Assembly (NCBI GenBank): GCA_965220095.1
Contig: OZ244805.1
Span: 1,240,001-1,304,000, forward strand
DNA from: Bin87 sp965220095
GTDB lineage: Bacteria > Chloroflexota > Dehalococcoidia > Lucifugimonadales > UBA3495
DNA: 64,000 nucleotides
Direction of reading: 5' to 3'
Shown here piece after piece: positions 1 through 8,179 of this stretch. Position numbers and translations under genes: made by a program. Under the pieces are notes generated by a model. The model did not search any database. It was not told the DNA's origin and worked only from the letters and a program-made list of their open reading frames with translations. Position 1 is the first letter of the stretch. Every line of letters starts with the position of its first letter.

Positions 1-978
1 TGATTGCGCTGTAGCGGCCGCCAGTGCCTCCGCCGTGCATAATGAGGATGTCGTTGGGGTCGTTGGCACAGCGCAGAATCAGCTCATCGTCGCCCGGTCT
101 TTCCGGGCCCTGTTCGACCCCAGGCGGACGAGATCGGCCCGCGAACGCCCGCTGTTTTCAATCAGAAACTCCTGTATGTCCTGCCGGCTCCACCCGTCTC
201 CCTGCAGCGTCAGGGCGTGCTCCGGCCCGATTACGATGACCCACTGGGCCGGGTAGCGATGCGCCAGGGCGGTGGATCGCAGCGCGTCGCAAATCCCGAG
301 CAGGATCGACTGTCCGGTGTGGCCGTAGCTGTTGGGAACGCTGACCGGATTGTACGCCACCGCCACCGTAACCACGCTGTCCGATGCGGCGAAACCACGG
401 CTGACGTGCAGCGGTTCCCAGGGCGAATCCTCTTCGTTTTCAGCGATGCAGAAGGTGTACTTGGCCGGCGTGCCCAGCGTGCCGCGGTCCAGCTGGCCGG
501 GCCAGGCGTCGAAACCGTTCATAAAGCACAGCCGCACCGCCCGCCCGATGCTGGCGTTGGCGCGGAAGCCGGGCCCGAACAATCCGTCCCTGCTGTTGAT
601 GCCCAGCGCCTCCCTGATGGGGCCGTTCAGCACCATCAGGATGCTGGGCGAGCTGGTGGAGGACGCCGCCATGTTGACGAAGTTGCGCTCCTCCTCCAAC
701 GTTCGCAGCGCCGTTACCAGCACCGGGAAATACTCGGCCTGACAGCCGGCCATCACCGCGTTGGCGGCCGCGTTTTCCGACGTGATAACCCGACTGCGCA
801 TATCCAGATTGAGCAGCTCTTCCTCGCCCGTGAACCCGGCGAACGACAGCATCTCGCGAACCTTGTAGTCAGCGGGCGGCACCACCGGCAGCCCGTCCGT
901 CCAACCCAGTCGATAACATTCTTCGATGGCCTCGATGGTGTCCGCAGTTTCAAAGTGGCGTTCGGCGCTGCTGGTCAT
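1..978 (-). CDS. Conserved hypothetical protein with GWTDGLPVVPP motif, frameshifted and cut by the window edge
   Basis: The ATG at 978 follows a GAGGAC ribosome-binding site. The protein opens with IEECYRLGWTDGLPVVPP and continues with NAVMAGCQAEYFPVLV, motifs I associate with a poorly characterised family often found with UGSC (seleno)proteins; this family link is from memory. The frame opened at 978 stops at 79-81 after a tail (RARKDRATMS) that does not look like the family. One frame over, bases 1 to about 117 encode GDDELILRCANDPNDIL followed by IMHGGGTGGRYSAI, the expected glycine-rich region, and stay open to base 1. Adding one G to the G4 run (118-121) restores a single frame. It is therefore either a one-base error or a recent inactivating indel. 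No catalytic role can be assigned. Confidence 0.7.
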
Positions 979-1057
979 GCTGTCCTCACTTGGTCGGGAG
1001 TAGTCTGCAAGTTGGGGTGATTGTACACCGGGCGGCGGCGGTTATCGAATGGGCCGG

Positions 1058-1870
1058 TCAGGCCGATTCGCCGGGTTCGGTAAGCGGTTCCAGAATATCT
1101 AGCAGGGTTGCCATGTGACCGAGGAGTTCGCCCACGTCGTCGGCTCGCAGATACCGCTTTCGAGTGCCTGAAAAAGTAAGCAGCATCCCGGCTGAGGTGT
1201 TTAATTCTCGTACATTGATATCTACGGATTTCTGCTGCACTCTGCGAACAATGTCCAGGATTTCGTCATGATGCCGGTACTGCCAGCCATGCGTTTCTGC
1301 AACCGCTTTGAACATCCATACGGCGGCAGCCCAGCCATGCCTGGAGGCGTCTGGCAATTTACCTGCGGCCAGTAATTGAGAGCTTTGCTCCAGGTATTCA
1401 CGGGCCTGGCTACGATATTGGGAAACCGCCAGCCCAGATTGCCGATAGGGGTCTATGGGGTCGGGTGTTTCGGGTTGCGCCGCATTAGACAACTCCTGCG
1501 CTGCGTCCGATGGATTGGCATATCCTTTCAACCGCCCCGTAACAACTAACCCGTCGGTTACACTATACCCATGTCCCGGGAAATCTCGTTCGCTATGAGT
1601 GTCCATATACGACGTGCGTCCGCTGGCGATGGGGACGATGGAAATAACCTCGTAGCCGGCCGCGTCCAGGTCATTGCAGCAGCGTTCCAGAAAGTCGGCC
1701 ATCTGCTGCAAGCGGGTGTGCTCCTCGCTGCTGACGTGAACATCGCCCGCCATGCCGCCGTGGGTGGACAGCGTAGTATCGGCAAACACGTACCGCGTGG
1801 TGTACGTAGGCTTGTCACCGGTAGGATACGCAGATCGAAACAACACTGGCCTCGTCAGAATCGGGATCAA
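1058..1870 (-). CDS. Two-domain protein: DUF4177-like N-terminus plus PaREP1/HEPN-like C-terminus
   Basis: A 270-residue protein with no firm functional name. Residues about 60-125 hold LDAAGYEVISIVPIASGR and GYSVTDGLVVTGRL, closely matching the neighbouring protein at 1977-2453 and resembling small DUF4177-type domains (inference). Residues about 145-260 (SQYRSQAREYLEQSSQLLAAGK, then WAAAVWMFKAVAETHGWQYRHH) match the helical PaREP1/HEPN pattern also seen at 34588, 52654 and 53043. The start is uncertain: TTG at 1870 gives the longest frame, and similarity to the neighbour begins before the internal ATG at 1753. It could be an RNA-binding or toxin-like factor, but no catalytic motif is visible. 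Confidence 0.7.
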   Translation of the reverse strand: MIPILTRPVLFRSAYPTGDKPTYTTRYVFADTTLSTHGGMAGDVHVSSEEHTRLQQMADFLERCCNDLDAAGYEVISIVPIASGRTSYMDTHSERDFPGHGYSVTDGLVVTGRLKGYANPSDAAQELSNAAQPETPDPIDPYRQSGLAVSQYRSQAREYLEQSSQLLAAGKLPDASRHGWAAAVWMFKAVAETHGWQYRHHDEILDIVRRVQQKSVDINVRELNTSAGMLLTFSGTRKRYLRADDVGELLGHMATLLDILEPLTEPGESA

Positions 1871-1976
1871 TCGGCAACAAAAATGCCGCCCCCATTATTG
1901 ACCCGGCGGCGGCAGCGTGGCAATCCTGCCGCATTGACGACGTTAAATGCAGCGGGACTACGTTCCGTTTGTATTA

Positions 1977-2453
1977 CTACTTCCGCAGTTTGGCGGTAAT
2001 GACCACCCCGTCGGTTACACTGTAACCTATGTTGGTATCCAGATAGTGCTTGGTTTTGGAACGATTTACTATCTGTCCCAACATGTCCGTCACTTGCACG
2101 ACTTCATCTCGAGGGTACGTCCGCCCATATTGTTGTTGAGCAACTTCCACCGATGCTTCAGCAGCGCGCCCGCTGGTCAGCGGGAAAATGGAAATCACGT
2201 CATAGCCTTCCGCATCCAATTGGACACAGTGTCTGACTATATCATCTGCCAGTTTTTTGCCTGCCGGACGTTCCACGGCAAGGCCATACACCCGTTCAGT
2301 AGAACCGTTGCGTTCGGTTAAGTGAGTGTCAATCCCGACAAAACGAGAGACGAAAGCAGGCTTTTTGGTCTGCTTGGATTGGGCTTTAGCCTGGATCTTC
2401 GCACTGTTGTTTGCGCCCTTACCCGCAGGCTGATTTGCTTTTTTGGTCGTCAT
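1977..2453 (-). CDS. Small DUF4177-like protein with lysine-rich N-terminal tail
   Basis: Start chosen at the ATG at 2453 because AGGAGG lies 12 bases upstream; a longer frame to 2531 lacks such a site. The first 35 residues are Lys/Gln/Ala-rich and probably disordered. The rest contains LDAEGYDVISIFPLTSGR and GYSVTDGVVITAKLRK, which align with the N-terminal half of the protein encoded at 1058-1870, so the two genes are a domain duplication in tandem. No signal peptide or membrane segment is visible. Function unknown; the beta-alpha-beta outline resembles DUF4177-type domains. Confidence 0.65.
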   Translation of the reverse strand: MTTKKANQPAGKGANNSAKIQAKAQSKQTKKPAFVSRFVGIDTHLTERNGSTERVYGLAVERPAGKKLADDIVRHCVQLDAEGYDVISIFPLTSGRAAEASVEVAQQQYGRTYPRDEVVQVTDMLGQIVNRSKTKHYLDTNIGYSVTDGVVITAKLRK

Positions 2454-2635
2454 CAGAGTGGCGATCCTCCTTTGAGAAAAGTTTGGCGTCATCCGCGCGG
2501 GCGCAGTAGCCGCGGCAATCGGTTCCCACACTAACGCCGCCAGTGTTAGGCGATTGACGCTCTGCGTTCGCGATGACTGCCGCGATTATAAATGAACGGA
2601 CGCCGCAGTTGCAATCGTGGCGTCAGTGTCATCAG

Positions 2636-2751
2636 GGCCTTTTCAAAGTCCTCCGACCTCCGCTCATGGTGAGCTTGTCGAACCACCGGCGACCGTCCTT
2701 CGACAGGCTCAGGACGAGCGGGTGATTAATTTCCACAACTTTGAAAAGGCC
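2636..2751. repeat. MITE-like element with 14-bp terminal inverted repeats
   Basis: GGCCTTTTCAAAGT at 2636-2649 is perfectly inverted as ACTTTGAAAAGGCC at 2738-2751. Inside is a second imperfect inverted pair, GAGCTTGTCGAA (2671-2682) and TTCGACAGGCTC (2698-2709), a REP-type motif found again near 57790. The 116-bp unit has no coding capacity and sits between the 3' end of the dehydrogenase gene and the 5' end of the DUF4177-like gene. It could form a long hairpin in transcripts. Confidence 0.7.
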
Positions 2752-2788
2752 TGCCGTGCTATGGGCTAGGATTATGGCCGCGGCAAGA

Positions 2789-3691
2789 TTATTCCCCCAA
2801 CCCGGCGAAACGCAGCTGCACGCCCGATTTCTCTTCCTGCAACCGGGCCACCGCGTCGGAGTCTTCCGGGCCCCAACCACGGAACATTGCCTCGACGTGG
2901 CGTTGGTCAACCAGGTTGGACAGCTCCATCGGGATGCCATACTCGCGGCCCAGGTCGGTGGCAAGGCGCACGTCCTTGGCGGCCAGCGCCGTGGCGAAAC
3001 CCGGCTCGAAGTTGCCGGAGAACAGGTAGCGCGGGAACTTCTCGGTGAGCCGCCGGTTGCCGCCGCTGCTGTTGGCAATCGCATCCGCCAGCGTTTCAAG
3101 GTCCACGCCAGCTTTGACACCCAAAGTTAGCGCCTCGGCCATCAGCACGCCGATGCCCATGGACAACAGGTTGTTGCAGATTTTGGTAACCATACCGGCG
3201 CCGATGTCCCCGCAGTAGACGACGTGAGTGCCGATGGCATCGAGCAGCGGCTTGACCTTCTCGAAGGTTGCCCGGTCGCCGCCGGCCATCACCGCCAGGG
3301 TGCCAGCTGCCGCACCGTACACCCCGCCGCTGACCGGAGCGTCCAGCACCGTAACGCCCCGGGCCGCGCACTCGTCATGCAGACGTCGGATTACGGTGGG
3401 GGAGTTGGTGGACAGGTCAACGTAAATATCGCCGGCCTTGGCGCCCGTCATGATGCCGTTTTCGCCCATCACCACGGCCTCAACATCGCGCGGCACCGGC
3501 AGGGAGGTAAACACGGCGTCGGCGTCCGCAACGCACCCGGCCGGCGTATCCGACCACGACGCCCCCAACTCCAGCAGGTTGGTGGCCGATTCCCGGCGCA
3601 GGTCATGCACCGTCAATTGATGGCCGGCCTTGATCATGTTGGCCGCCATGGGATTGCCCATATTTCCGACGCCGATAAACCCTGCTTTCAT
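2789..3691 (-). CDS. NAD(P)-dependent 3-hydroxyisobutyrate dehydrogenase family protein
   Basis: A 300-residue beta-hydroxyacid dehydrogenase. The start at the ATG at 3691 is supported by AGAGGAG about 9 bases upstream and by the family-typical N-terminus MKAGFIGVGNMGNPMA carrying the GxGxxG Rossmann motif. Other signatures are the substrate-binding DAPVSGGVYGAAAGTL (residues about 118-133) and TKICNNLL with the catalytic lysine (about 170). These enzymes oxidise or reduce short beta-hydroxyacids such as 3-hydroxyisobutyrate or tartronate semialdehyde with NAD(P); the exact substrate cannot be read from sequence. It stands alone on the minus strand with no metabolic partner beside it. Confidence 0.9.
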   Translation of the reverse strand: MKAGFIGVGNMGNPMAANMIKAGHQLTVHDLRRESATNLLELGASWSDTPAGCVADADAVFTSLPVPRDVEAVVMGENGIMTGAKAGDIYVDLSTNSPTVIRRLHDECAARGVTVLDAPVSGGVYGAAAGTLAVMAGGDRATFEKVKPLLDAIGTHVVYCGDIGAGMVTKICNNLLSMGIGVLMAEALTLGVKAGVDLETLADAIANSSGGNRRLTEKFPRYLFSGNFEPGFATALAAKDVRLATDLGREYGIPMELSNLVDQRHVEAMFRGWGPEDSDAVARLQEEKSGVQLRFAGLGE

Positions 3692-3867
3692 GCTTAATAT
3701 CTCCTCTGGGCGGCCAATGCGCATCGCCCGGCCGCAGGTGTCTGGATTATAGCACCGGCAGAAGTGCGATCCCGCCGCCCCAACCATCCCCACTCGCTGT
3801 CTGGGAGAGCAACTGTGTTGAATGTCAAGGTGTGGCGATGGCTCATGCGTACCCACTTTGTCTGCGT

Positions 3868-3996
3868 ACCCACTTTGTCATTGCGAGCGTAGCGCGGCAA
3901 TCTCGTCGCCGTAGCGACGGCGGTTCGCCGACGTGTGTTCAACCTCATTGAGATTGCCGCGTCGCCATACTCCTCGCAATGACAGACTAAAGCTGG
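3868..3996 (+). repeat. REP-A palindromic element, copy 1
   Basis: This copy runs from ACCCACTTTGTCATTGCGAG to CTCGCAATGACAGACTAAAG. The arms CATTGCGAG/CTCGCAATG and CGGCAATCTCG/TGAGATTGCCG make it nearly palindromic around an asymmetric centre. The spacer ACCCACTTTGTCTGCGT just before it matches the spacers of the tandem array at 5993-6523. It lies in the divergent gap between the dehydrogenase (minus) and hydrolase (plus) genes. Confidence 0.85.
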
Positions 3997-4107
3997 AGAT
4001 TGTCATAACCCGGCAATTCCCCGCCTCTGATGATTCCCCGCAATCACGCCGCGTCCGCCGTGTATAATGCCCCGTAATCGCAACGCACCACGCCAAGGAG
4101 CAGCCCA

Positions 4108-5055
4108 ATGGCGACACAAGCGGACCTGGAATCCTTCGTCACCGAGGTCACTTGCCCGGATGACTTCGACCAGTTTTGGGACGGCGTACTGGCCCAACTG
4201 GCCGCGCTCCCTTTGGACGCACGGGTTGAGCCTGACCCGCTGCGCAGCACGGACACCGTGAAGGTGTTTCAGGTTACCTACCGGAGCCTGGGCAGCCTCG
4301 ATATTTTCGGCTGGTACAGCGTTCCGGCGGACGGCGACGGCCCCTTCCCGGCCATCCTGCATCTGCCGGGTTACAAGTCTGAGCCGGCGGTGCGGCGGGA
4401 CTGGGGTCACAAGGGCGTAGCGGTGCTGTCAGTGGCGGTGCGCGGCAAATTGCCCAGCAGCGCCGAGTTCAACCCCGGCTACCCGGGTCTGCTCACCTAC
4501 GGTGTGGAGCATCGGGACACCTACAGCTACAAGGGCGTCATCTCCGACTGCGTGCGCGGCGTGGACTTCCTGCTGTCCCGGGCCGAGGTGGATGCCGAAC
4601 GCATCTACGCCTGTGGCAGCAGTCAGGGCGGCGGGCTGACGCTAATCACATCGGCGTTGCGTAGCGAAATCAAGGCCGGTGTGTCGGGTTATCCCTTCCT
4701 GTGCTGCTTCCCGGAGTCGATGAAACTGCTGCGCAGCTATCCTTATGATGAGCTTTCGTGCTACGCCCGGGCCTACCCCGACCGCACCGGCCAGATGCTG
4801 GACACTCTGCGGTATTTCGACGCGGTGAACTTTGCGCCGCGCATCAAATGCCCGATGGTCGTTGGCATTGCGCTGGAGGACGAGGTGTGCCCGCCGGAAA
4901 CGAGCTTTGCCGCCTACCGTTTGCTGAGCGGCGAGCGGGAGTTGTGGCTGTTCCCCAACTCGGGCCACGGCAACGCCCACGACTACCCGAAGCAGGAAAC
5001 CGCCTGGCTGGAGCAAACCATCGGGGTGGGCACGGCGCCGGTCATTGCATCATGA
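4108..5055 (+). CDS. Acetylxylan esterase-like alpha/beta hydrolase
   Basis: A 315-residue AXE1-type serine hydrolase. AAGGAG sits 7 bases before the ATG, and TATAAT at 4063-4068 may be its -10 box, though no good -35 is visible. The nucleophile elbow is CGSSQGGG (serine near residue 173), the acidic residue is in ALEDEVCPP (about 258) and the histidine in NSGHGNAH (about 290). A cytoplasmic location is likely as there is no signal peptide. Family members deacetylate xylo-oligosaccharides, cephalosporin C or similar esters; the substrate here is unknown. Its stop overlaps the start of the next gene by ATGA, so the two are translationally coupled. Confidence 0.85.
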   Translation: MATQADLESFVTEVTCPDDFDQFWDGVLAQLAALPLDARVEPDPLRSTDTVKVFQVTYRSLGSLDIFGWYSVPADGDGPFPAILHLPGYKSEPAVRRDWGHKGVAVLSVAVRGKLPSSAEFNPGYPGLLTYGVEHRDTYSYKGVISDCVRGVDFLLSRAEVDAERIYACGSSQGGGLTLITSALRSEIKAGVSGYPFLCCFPESMKLLRSYPYDELSCYARAYPDRTGQMLDTLRYFDAVNFAPRIKCPMVVGIALEDEVCPPETSFAAYRLLSGERELWLFPNSGHGNAHDYPKQETAWLEQTIGVGTAPVIAS

Positions 5056-5960
5056 CCAATGCTCCGCTGAGTTCGCAAATGTTCTGGGAGCAGACTGAAT
5101 CCGAGCTGGCCGAGCTGAACCCGGACGTGTCGCTGCAACGCGATTCGTTCTACTCGCAGCCCGAGTGGGACGTGTATCGGATGCGCTACACCAGCGCCGG
5201 CGGTCACCGATTGTCCGCCTGGATTTCGGCGCCGAAATCCGCTACCGACGGTGGCGGGCCCGTCCCCGCGCTGGTGCGGATGCCAGACTACGCCAGCGTC
5301 CACGACATCATCTACACGCCCATGCGCCATCGTGCCGTGGTGATGAATACCACCTACCGCGGCCAGCGCAACAGCGATGACACAACACGGGCCAGCTACC
5401 CCGGCCTGCTCACCGATGGCATCGACAGCATCCAGTCCTACGTATTGCTGGGGGCGTTCGCCGATGCCCGGCGCGCAATGGACGCGCTGCAAGCCCAGTC
5501 GTTGGCAGAGATCGGAACGGTTGCGCTAACCGGCGCTGGTCTCGGCGCAAGTTTAGCGCTGGCAACCGCGTCGCGGGTGTCACGGGTGTCCGCCGTGGCA
5601 GCCGACACGCCGCTGCCGTTGGGACACGAGGCGGCCTTGCAACCCGGCCTCGGCTACCCGCTGGGTGAGTTGGGCGACTACCTCCGCCTGTATCCCGAAC
5701 GGCGCGCCCTGGTTGAGGCAACCTTGTCGGCGCTGGACCCGATACACGTCGCCGCCTCGGTTGCGGTCCCGGTACTGCTCAGCGCGGGTCGGTTTGACCG
5801 GGGCACTTGTCCGCTTGCATTCGCCGAGGAACTGGCCGCTGCGCTGCCCAACTGCGATTTTCGGGTCTACGACGGTGCCGCCGAGGGCGGCGGCCACGAA
5901 CACGGCCAGATTCGCGCCGCCTGGCTGGAAGAACAGCTGGGCTTTTCACCCACCCCCTGA
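5052..5960 (+). CDS. AXE1-like alpha/beta hydrolase paralogue lacking the nucleophile serine
   Basis: The start at 5052 overlaps the upstream stop (ATGA); the frame is open further upstream, but that part is antisense-like shadow coding inside the first hydrolase. The 302-residue product aligns with its neighbour: an N-terminal FWEQTESELAELNPDVSL stretch, a conserved YPGLLTDGIDS, a late acidic residue in AGRFDRGTCP and a late histidine in GGGHEHGQ. At the nucleophile elbow it has TGAGLGASLAL, so glycine replaces serine in GxSxG. Either it is a non-catalytic partner of the coupled upstream enzyme or it uses another residue. Its base composition resembles its neighbours. Confidence 0.8.
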   Translation: MTNAPLSSQMFWEQTESELAELNPDVSLQRDSFYSQPEWDVYRMRYTSAGGHRLSAWISAPKSATDGGGPVPALVRMPDYASVHDIIYTPMRHRAVVMNTTYRGQRNSDDTTRASYPGLLTDGIDSIQSYVLLGAFADARRAMDALQAQSLAEIGTVALTGAGLGASLALATASRVSRVSAVAADTPLPLGHEAALQPGLGYPLGELGDYLRLYPERRALVEATLSALDPIHVAASVAVPVLLSAGRFDRGTCPLAFAEELAAALPNCDFRVYDGAAEGGGHEHGQIRAAWLEEQLGFSPTP

Positions 5961-5992
5961 ACGCTCCCGCCGCCAGGCTGACGCGCCGTGAG

Positions 5993-6523
5993 AAAAGTGG
6001 GTACGCGCGACGTGCCCGGCCTCATGCCTATCCACTTTGTCTGCGCACCCACTTTGTCATTGCGAGCGTAGCGCGGCAATCTCGTCGCCGTAGCAACGGC
6101 GGTGCGCCGACGTGTGTTCAACCCATCGAGATTGCCACGTCGTTATGCTCCTCGCAATGACAGATTAAAGTGGGTACGCGCGAGGTGCCCGGTCTCATGC
6201 CTACCCACTTTGTCTGCTCACCCACTTTGTCATTGCGAGTGTAGCGTGGCAATCTCGTCGCCGTAGCAACGGCGGTGCGCCGACGTGTGTTCAACCCCAT
6301 CGAGATTGCCGCGTCGCTGTGCTCCTCGCAATGACAGATTAAAGTGGGTACGCGCGAGGTGCCCGGCCTCATTCCTACCCACTTTGTCTGCGCACCCACT
6401 TTGTCATTGCGAGCGTAGCGCGGCAATCTCGTCGCCGTAGCAACGGTGGTGCGCCGACGTGTGTTCAACCCCATCGAGATTGCCGCGTCGCTGTGCTCCT
6501 CGCAATGACGGATTAAAGTGGGT
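5993..6523 (+). repeat. Tandem array of three REP-A palindromes, period about 174 bp
   Basis: Three near-identical REP-A cores at 6047-6175, 6220-6349 and 6394-6523 are separated by a conserved 44-bp spacer (GGGTACGCGCGAGGTGCCCGG... CCCACTTTGTCTGC). A lone spacer precedes the first core at about 5993. Each core can fold into a hairpin of roughly 30 paired bases on each side. All three have the same orientation. Short open frames across the array on either strand are translation artefacts of the repeat. The array fills the gap between the esterase pair and the rpsB promoter. Confidence 0.9.
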
Positions 6524-6544
6524 ACGTGTGCCGTGCTTGGTGCG

Positions 6545-6574
6545 TTGCCGCTGTTGTTGGGGCTGTGCTATACT
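6545..6574 (+). promoter_or_regulatory. Predicted sigma-70 promoter of rpsB
   Basis: TTGCCG (6545-6550), an 18-base spacer and TATACT (6569-6574) lie about 80 bases before the rpsB start, directly after the repeat array. The leader between promoter and gene could carry ribosomal-protein autoregulation, but I see no clear structure. Confidence 0.5.
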
Positions 6575-6652
6575 GCGTCAGATTACAACGTAGATATTTT
6601 GACGCACGAAACTGCGCCCAACCAGCCAGATTACAGAAAGGCGGAGTAATTT

Positions 6653-7543
6653 ATGGTACAGGCTCCTGAACTTGCACCACAACCCGTAGCGGAAGCTGCA
6701 CCACAGTTGGAACCCATCACGATGAAGTCGTTGCTGGAAGCCGGCGTGCATTTCGGTCATCAGACCCGACGCTGGAATCCCCGGATGCGCCGCTACATAT
6801 TTACCCAGCGCAATGGCATCCACATCATCGACCTCCAGCAAACGATGGGGTTGATCACCGACGCCTACCGGGCCATGGTCGAAATCGGCGCTTCCGGGGG
6901 CAAGGTGCTGTTCGTGGGCACCAAGAAGCAGGCCCAGGATGTCATCGCATCCGAAGCCGACCGTGTTGGACACTGGTACGTGAACCAGCGCTGGCTGGGT
7001 GGCACGCTCACCAACTTCCAGACCATCAAGGCCCGCATCGACTACATGAAGAACCTTCAGGACCAGCGCGACTCCGGCTACCTGGCCCGTCTGCCCAAGA
7101 AGGAAACCGTCCGCCTGACTCACACGCTGGAAAAACTGGAGAAATACTTCACCGGCCTGCGTGAAATGGACCGTCTGCCCGCCGCCCTGTTCGTTATTGA
7201 CATCGGCAAGGAAGACATCTGCATCGCCGAAGCCCGCCGCCTCAACATTCCCATCTTCGCCATCGTCGACACCGACTGCGACCCCGGACAGGTAACCCAC
7301 GCGGTTCCGGGTAACGACGACGCAGTACGGTCCATCCGCCTGATTACCGGGCGCATGGCCACCGCGATTGAAGAAGGACAGGCCTACCGCGAGGCCATGT
7401 TGCTGGCCGCCGCTGAGGCCGCCAACGCACCGGAAGAAGGCGCGGAACCCGCTACGGACGAGGAAGCCGCCGACCGGTTCTCCACTACCGTTACGCTGGC
7501 GGAACTGGAAAGCATGATGACGTCCCGTCCGCTGGAACCCTAA
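6653..7543 (+). CDS. rpsB: 30S ribosomal protein S2
   Basis: A 296-residue S2 with the signatures TMKSLLEAGVHFGHQTRRWNP and RNGIHIIDLQQT near the N-terminus, and PAALFVIDIGKEDICIAEARRL and IPIFAIVDTDCDP in the second half. The ATG at 6653 follows GGCGGAG. Compared with typical S2 (about 240 residues) there is a 23-residue Ala/Pro/Gln-rich N-terminal extension and an acidic C-terminal tail. S2 joins the 30S subunit late and binds the head region. It opens a conserved rpsB-tsf-pyrH-frr cluster. Confidence 0.97.
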   Translation: MVQAPELAPQPVAEAAPQLEPITMKSLLEAGVHFGHQTRRWNPRMRRYIFTQRNGIHIIDLQQTMGLITDAYRAMVEIGASGGKVLFVGTKKQAQDVIASEADRVGHWYVNQRWLGGTLTNFQTIKARIDYMKNLQDQRDSGYLARLPKKETVRLTHTLEKLEKYFTGLREMDRLPAALFVIDIGKEDICIAEARRLNIPIFAIVDTDCDPGQVTHAVPGNDDAVRSIRLITGRMATAIEEGQAYREAMLLAAAEAANAPEEGAEPATDEEAADRFSTTVTLAELESMMTSRPLEP

Positions 7544-7618
7544 CCGCCGCGTTACGCCGCACGTCCCGCCCGCAACCAACGCTATAGACCGACCGCACCA
7601 ACTCAGGAGGGTCCCGCT

Positions 7619-8125
7619 TTGCCTGCCGTTACCGTCGAACTGATCAGAAATCTGCGCGAGCAAACCGGAGCCGGAATTAGTGATTGCAAGCGGGCCCTGG
7701 AAGATAACGACGGCGACCTCAACAAAGCCGTCGAATCGCTCCGCCAGAAAGGCTTTGAACAGGCTGCCCGGCGCTCGGACCGGGAAACGTCCCAGGGCCT
7801 GGTCGAAGCTTACATCCATACCGGCGGCCGCGTCGGCGCGCTGGTGCAGTTGGGTTGTGAAACCGACTTCGTGGCCCGCACCGAAGAATTTCGCGTGCTC
7901 GCCCACGACATCGCCATGCAGGTTGCCGCAATGTCTCCGGTTTACCTCAGCGAAGAGGATATTGAAGCTGGTGACGAACGGCCCGCCGCTCAGGTCTGCC
8001 TGTTGCAGCAGCCTTACATCAAGGACGGCTCCCGCACACTGGCCGATCTGGTGCGCGAAACCGCGGCGCAAACCGGCGAAAACGTGCGCGTCGTACACTT
8101 CAGCCGTCTGGCGCTGGGCGAGTAA
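7619..8125 (+). CDS. tsf: Elongation factor Ts, short form
   Basis: The start is a TTG at 7619 with AGGAGG 7 bases upstream. The 168-residue product has the N-terminal UBA-like VELIRNLREQTGAGISDCKRAL and the EF-Tu-contacting motif CETDFVART, which are the nucleotide-exchange determinants. At 168 residues it lacks much of the second core subdomain found in the roughly 290-residue enterobacterial protein, similar to short EF-Ts of some thermophiles and Chloroflexota. It catalyses GDP release from EF-Tu. It lies 75 bases after rpsB. Confidence 0.96.
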   Translation: MPAVTVELIRNLREQTGAGISDCKRALEDNDGDLNKAVESLRQKGFEQAARRSDRETSQGLVEAYIHTGGRVGALVQLGCETDFVARTEEFRVLAHDIAMQVAAMSPVYLSEEDIEAGDERPAAQVCLLQQPYIKDGSRTLADLVRETAAQTGENVRVVHFSRLALGE

Positions 8126-8179
8126 CCGCCAACCCGAACGGTTTCGGACAACGGTTTCGAAAATGTGAGGCCGTGAACA

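Noticed and set aside
5867..6474. Minus-strand open frames across the tandem array giving Arg-rich peptides ending in LPRYARNDK
   Set aside because: They are translations of the REP-A repeat, recur with the same peptide at every copy (3694, 16502, 42395), and have no ribosome-binding site.
5993..6523. CRISPR-like array of regularly spaced repeats
   Set aside because: The unit is 130 bp and palindromic, the spacers are identical to one another, and no cas gene is present.
6578..8098. A 506-codon open frame antisense to rpsB and tsf
   Set aside because: It is a GC-driven shadow of two certain genes; low-complexity composition and no family resemblance.
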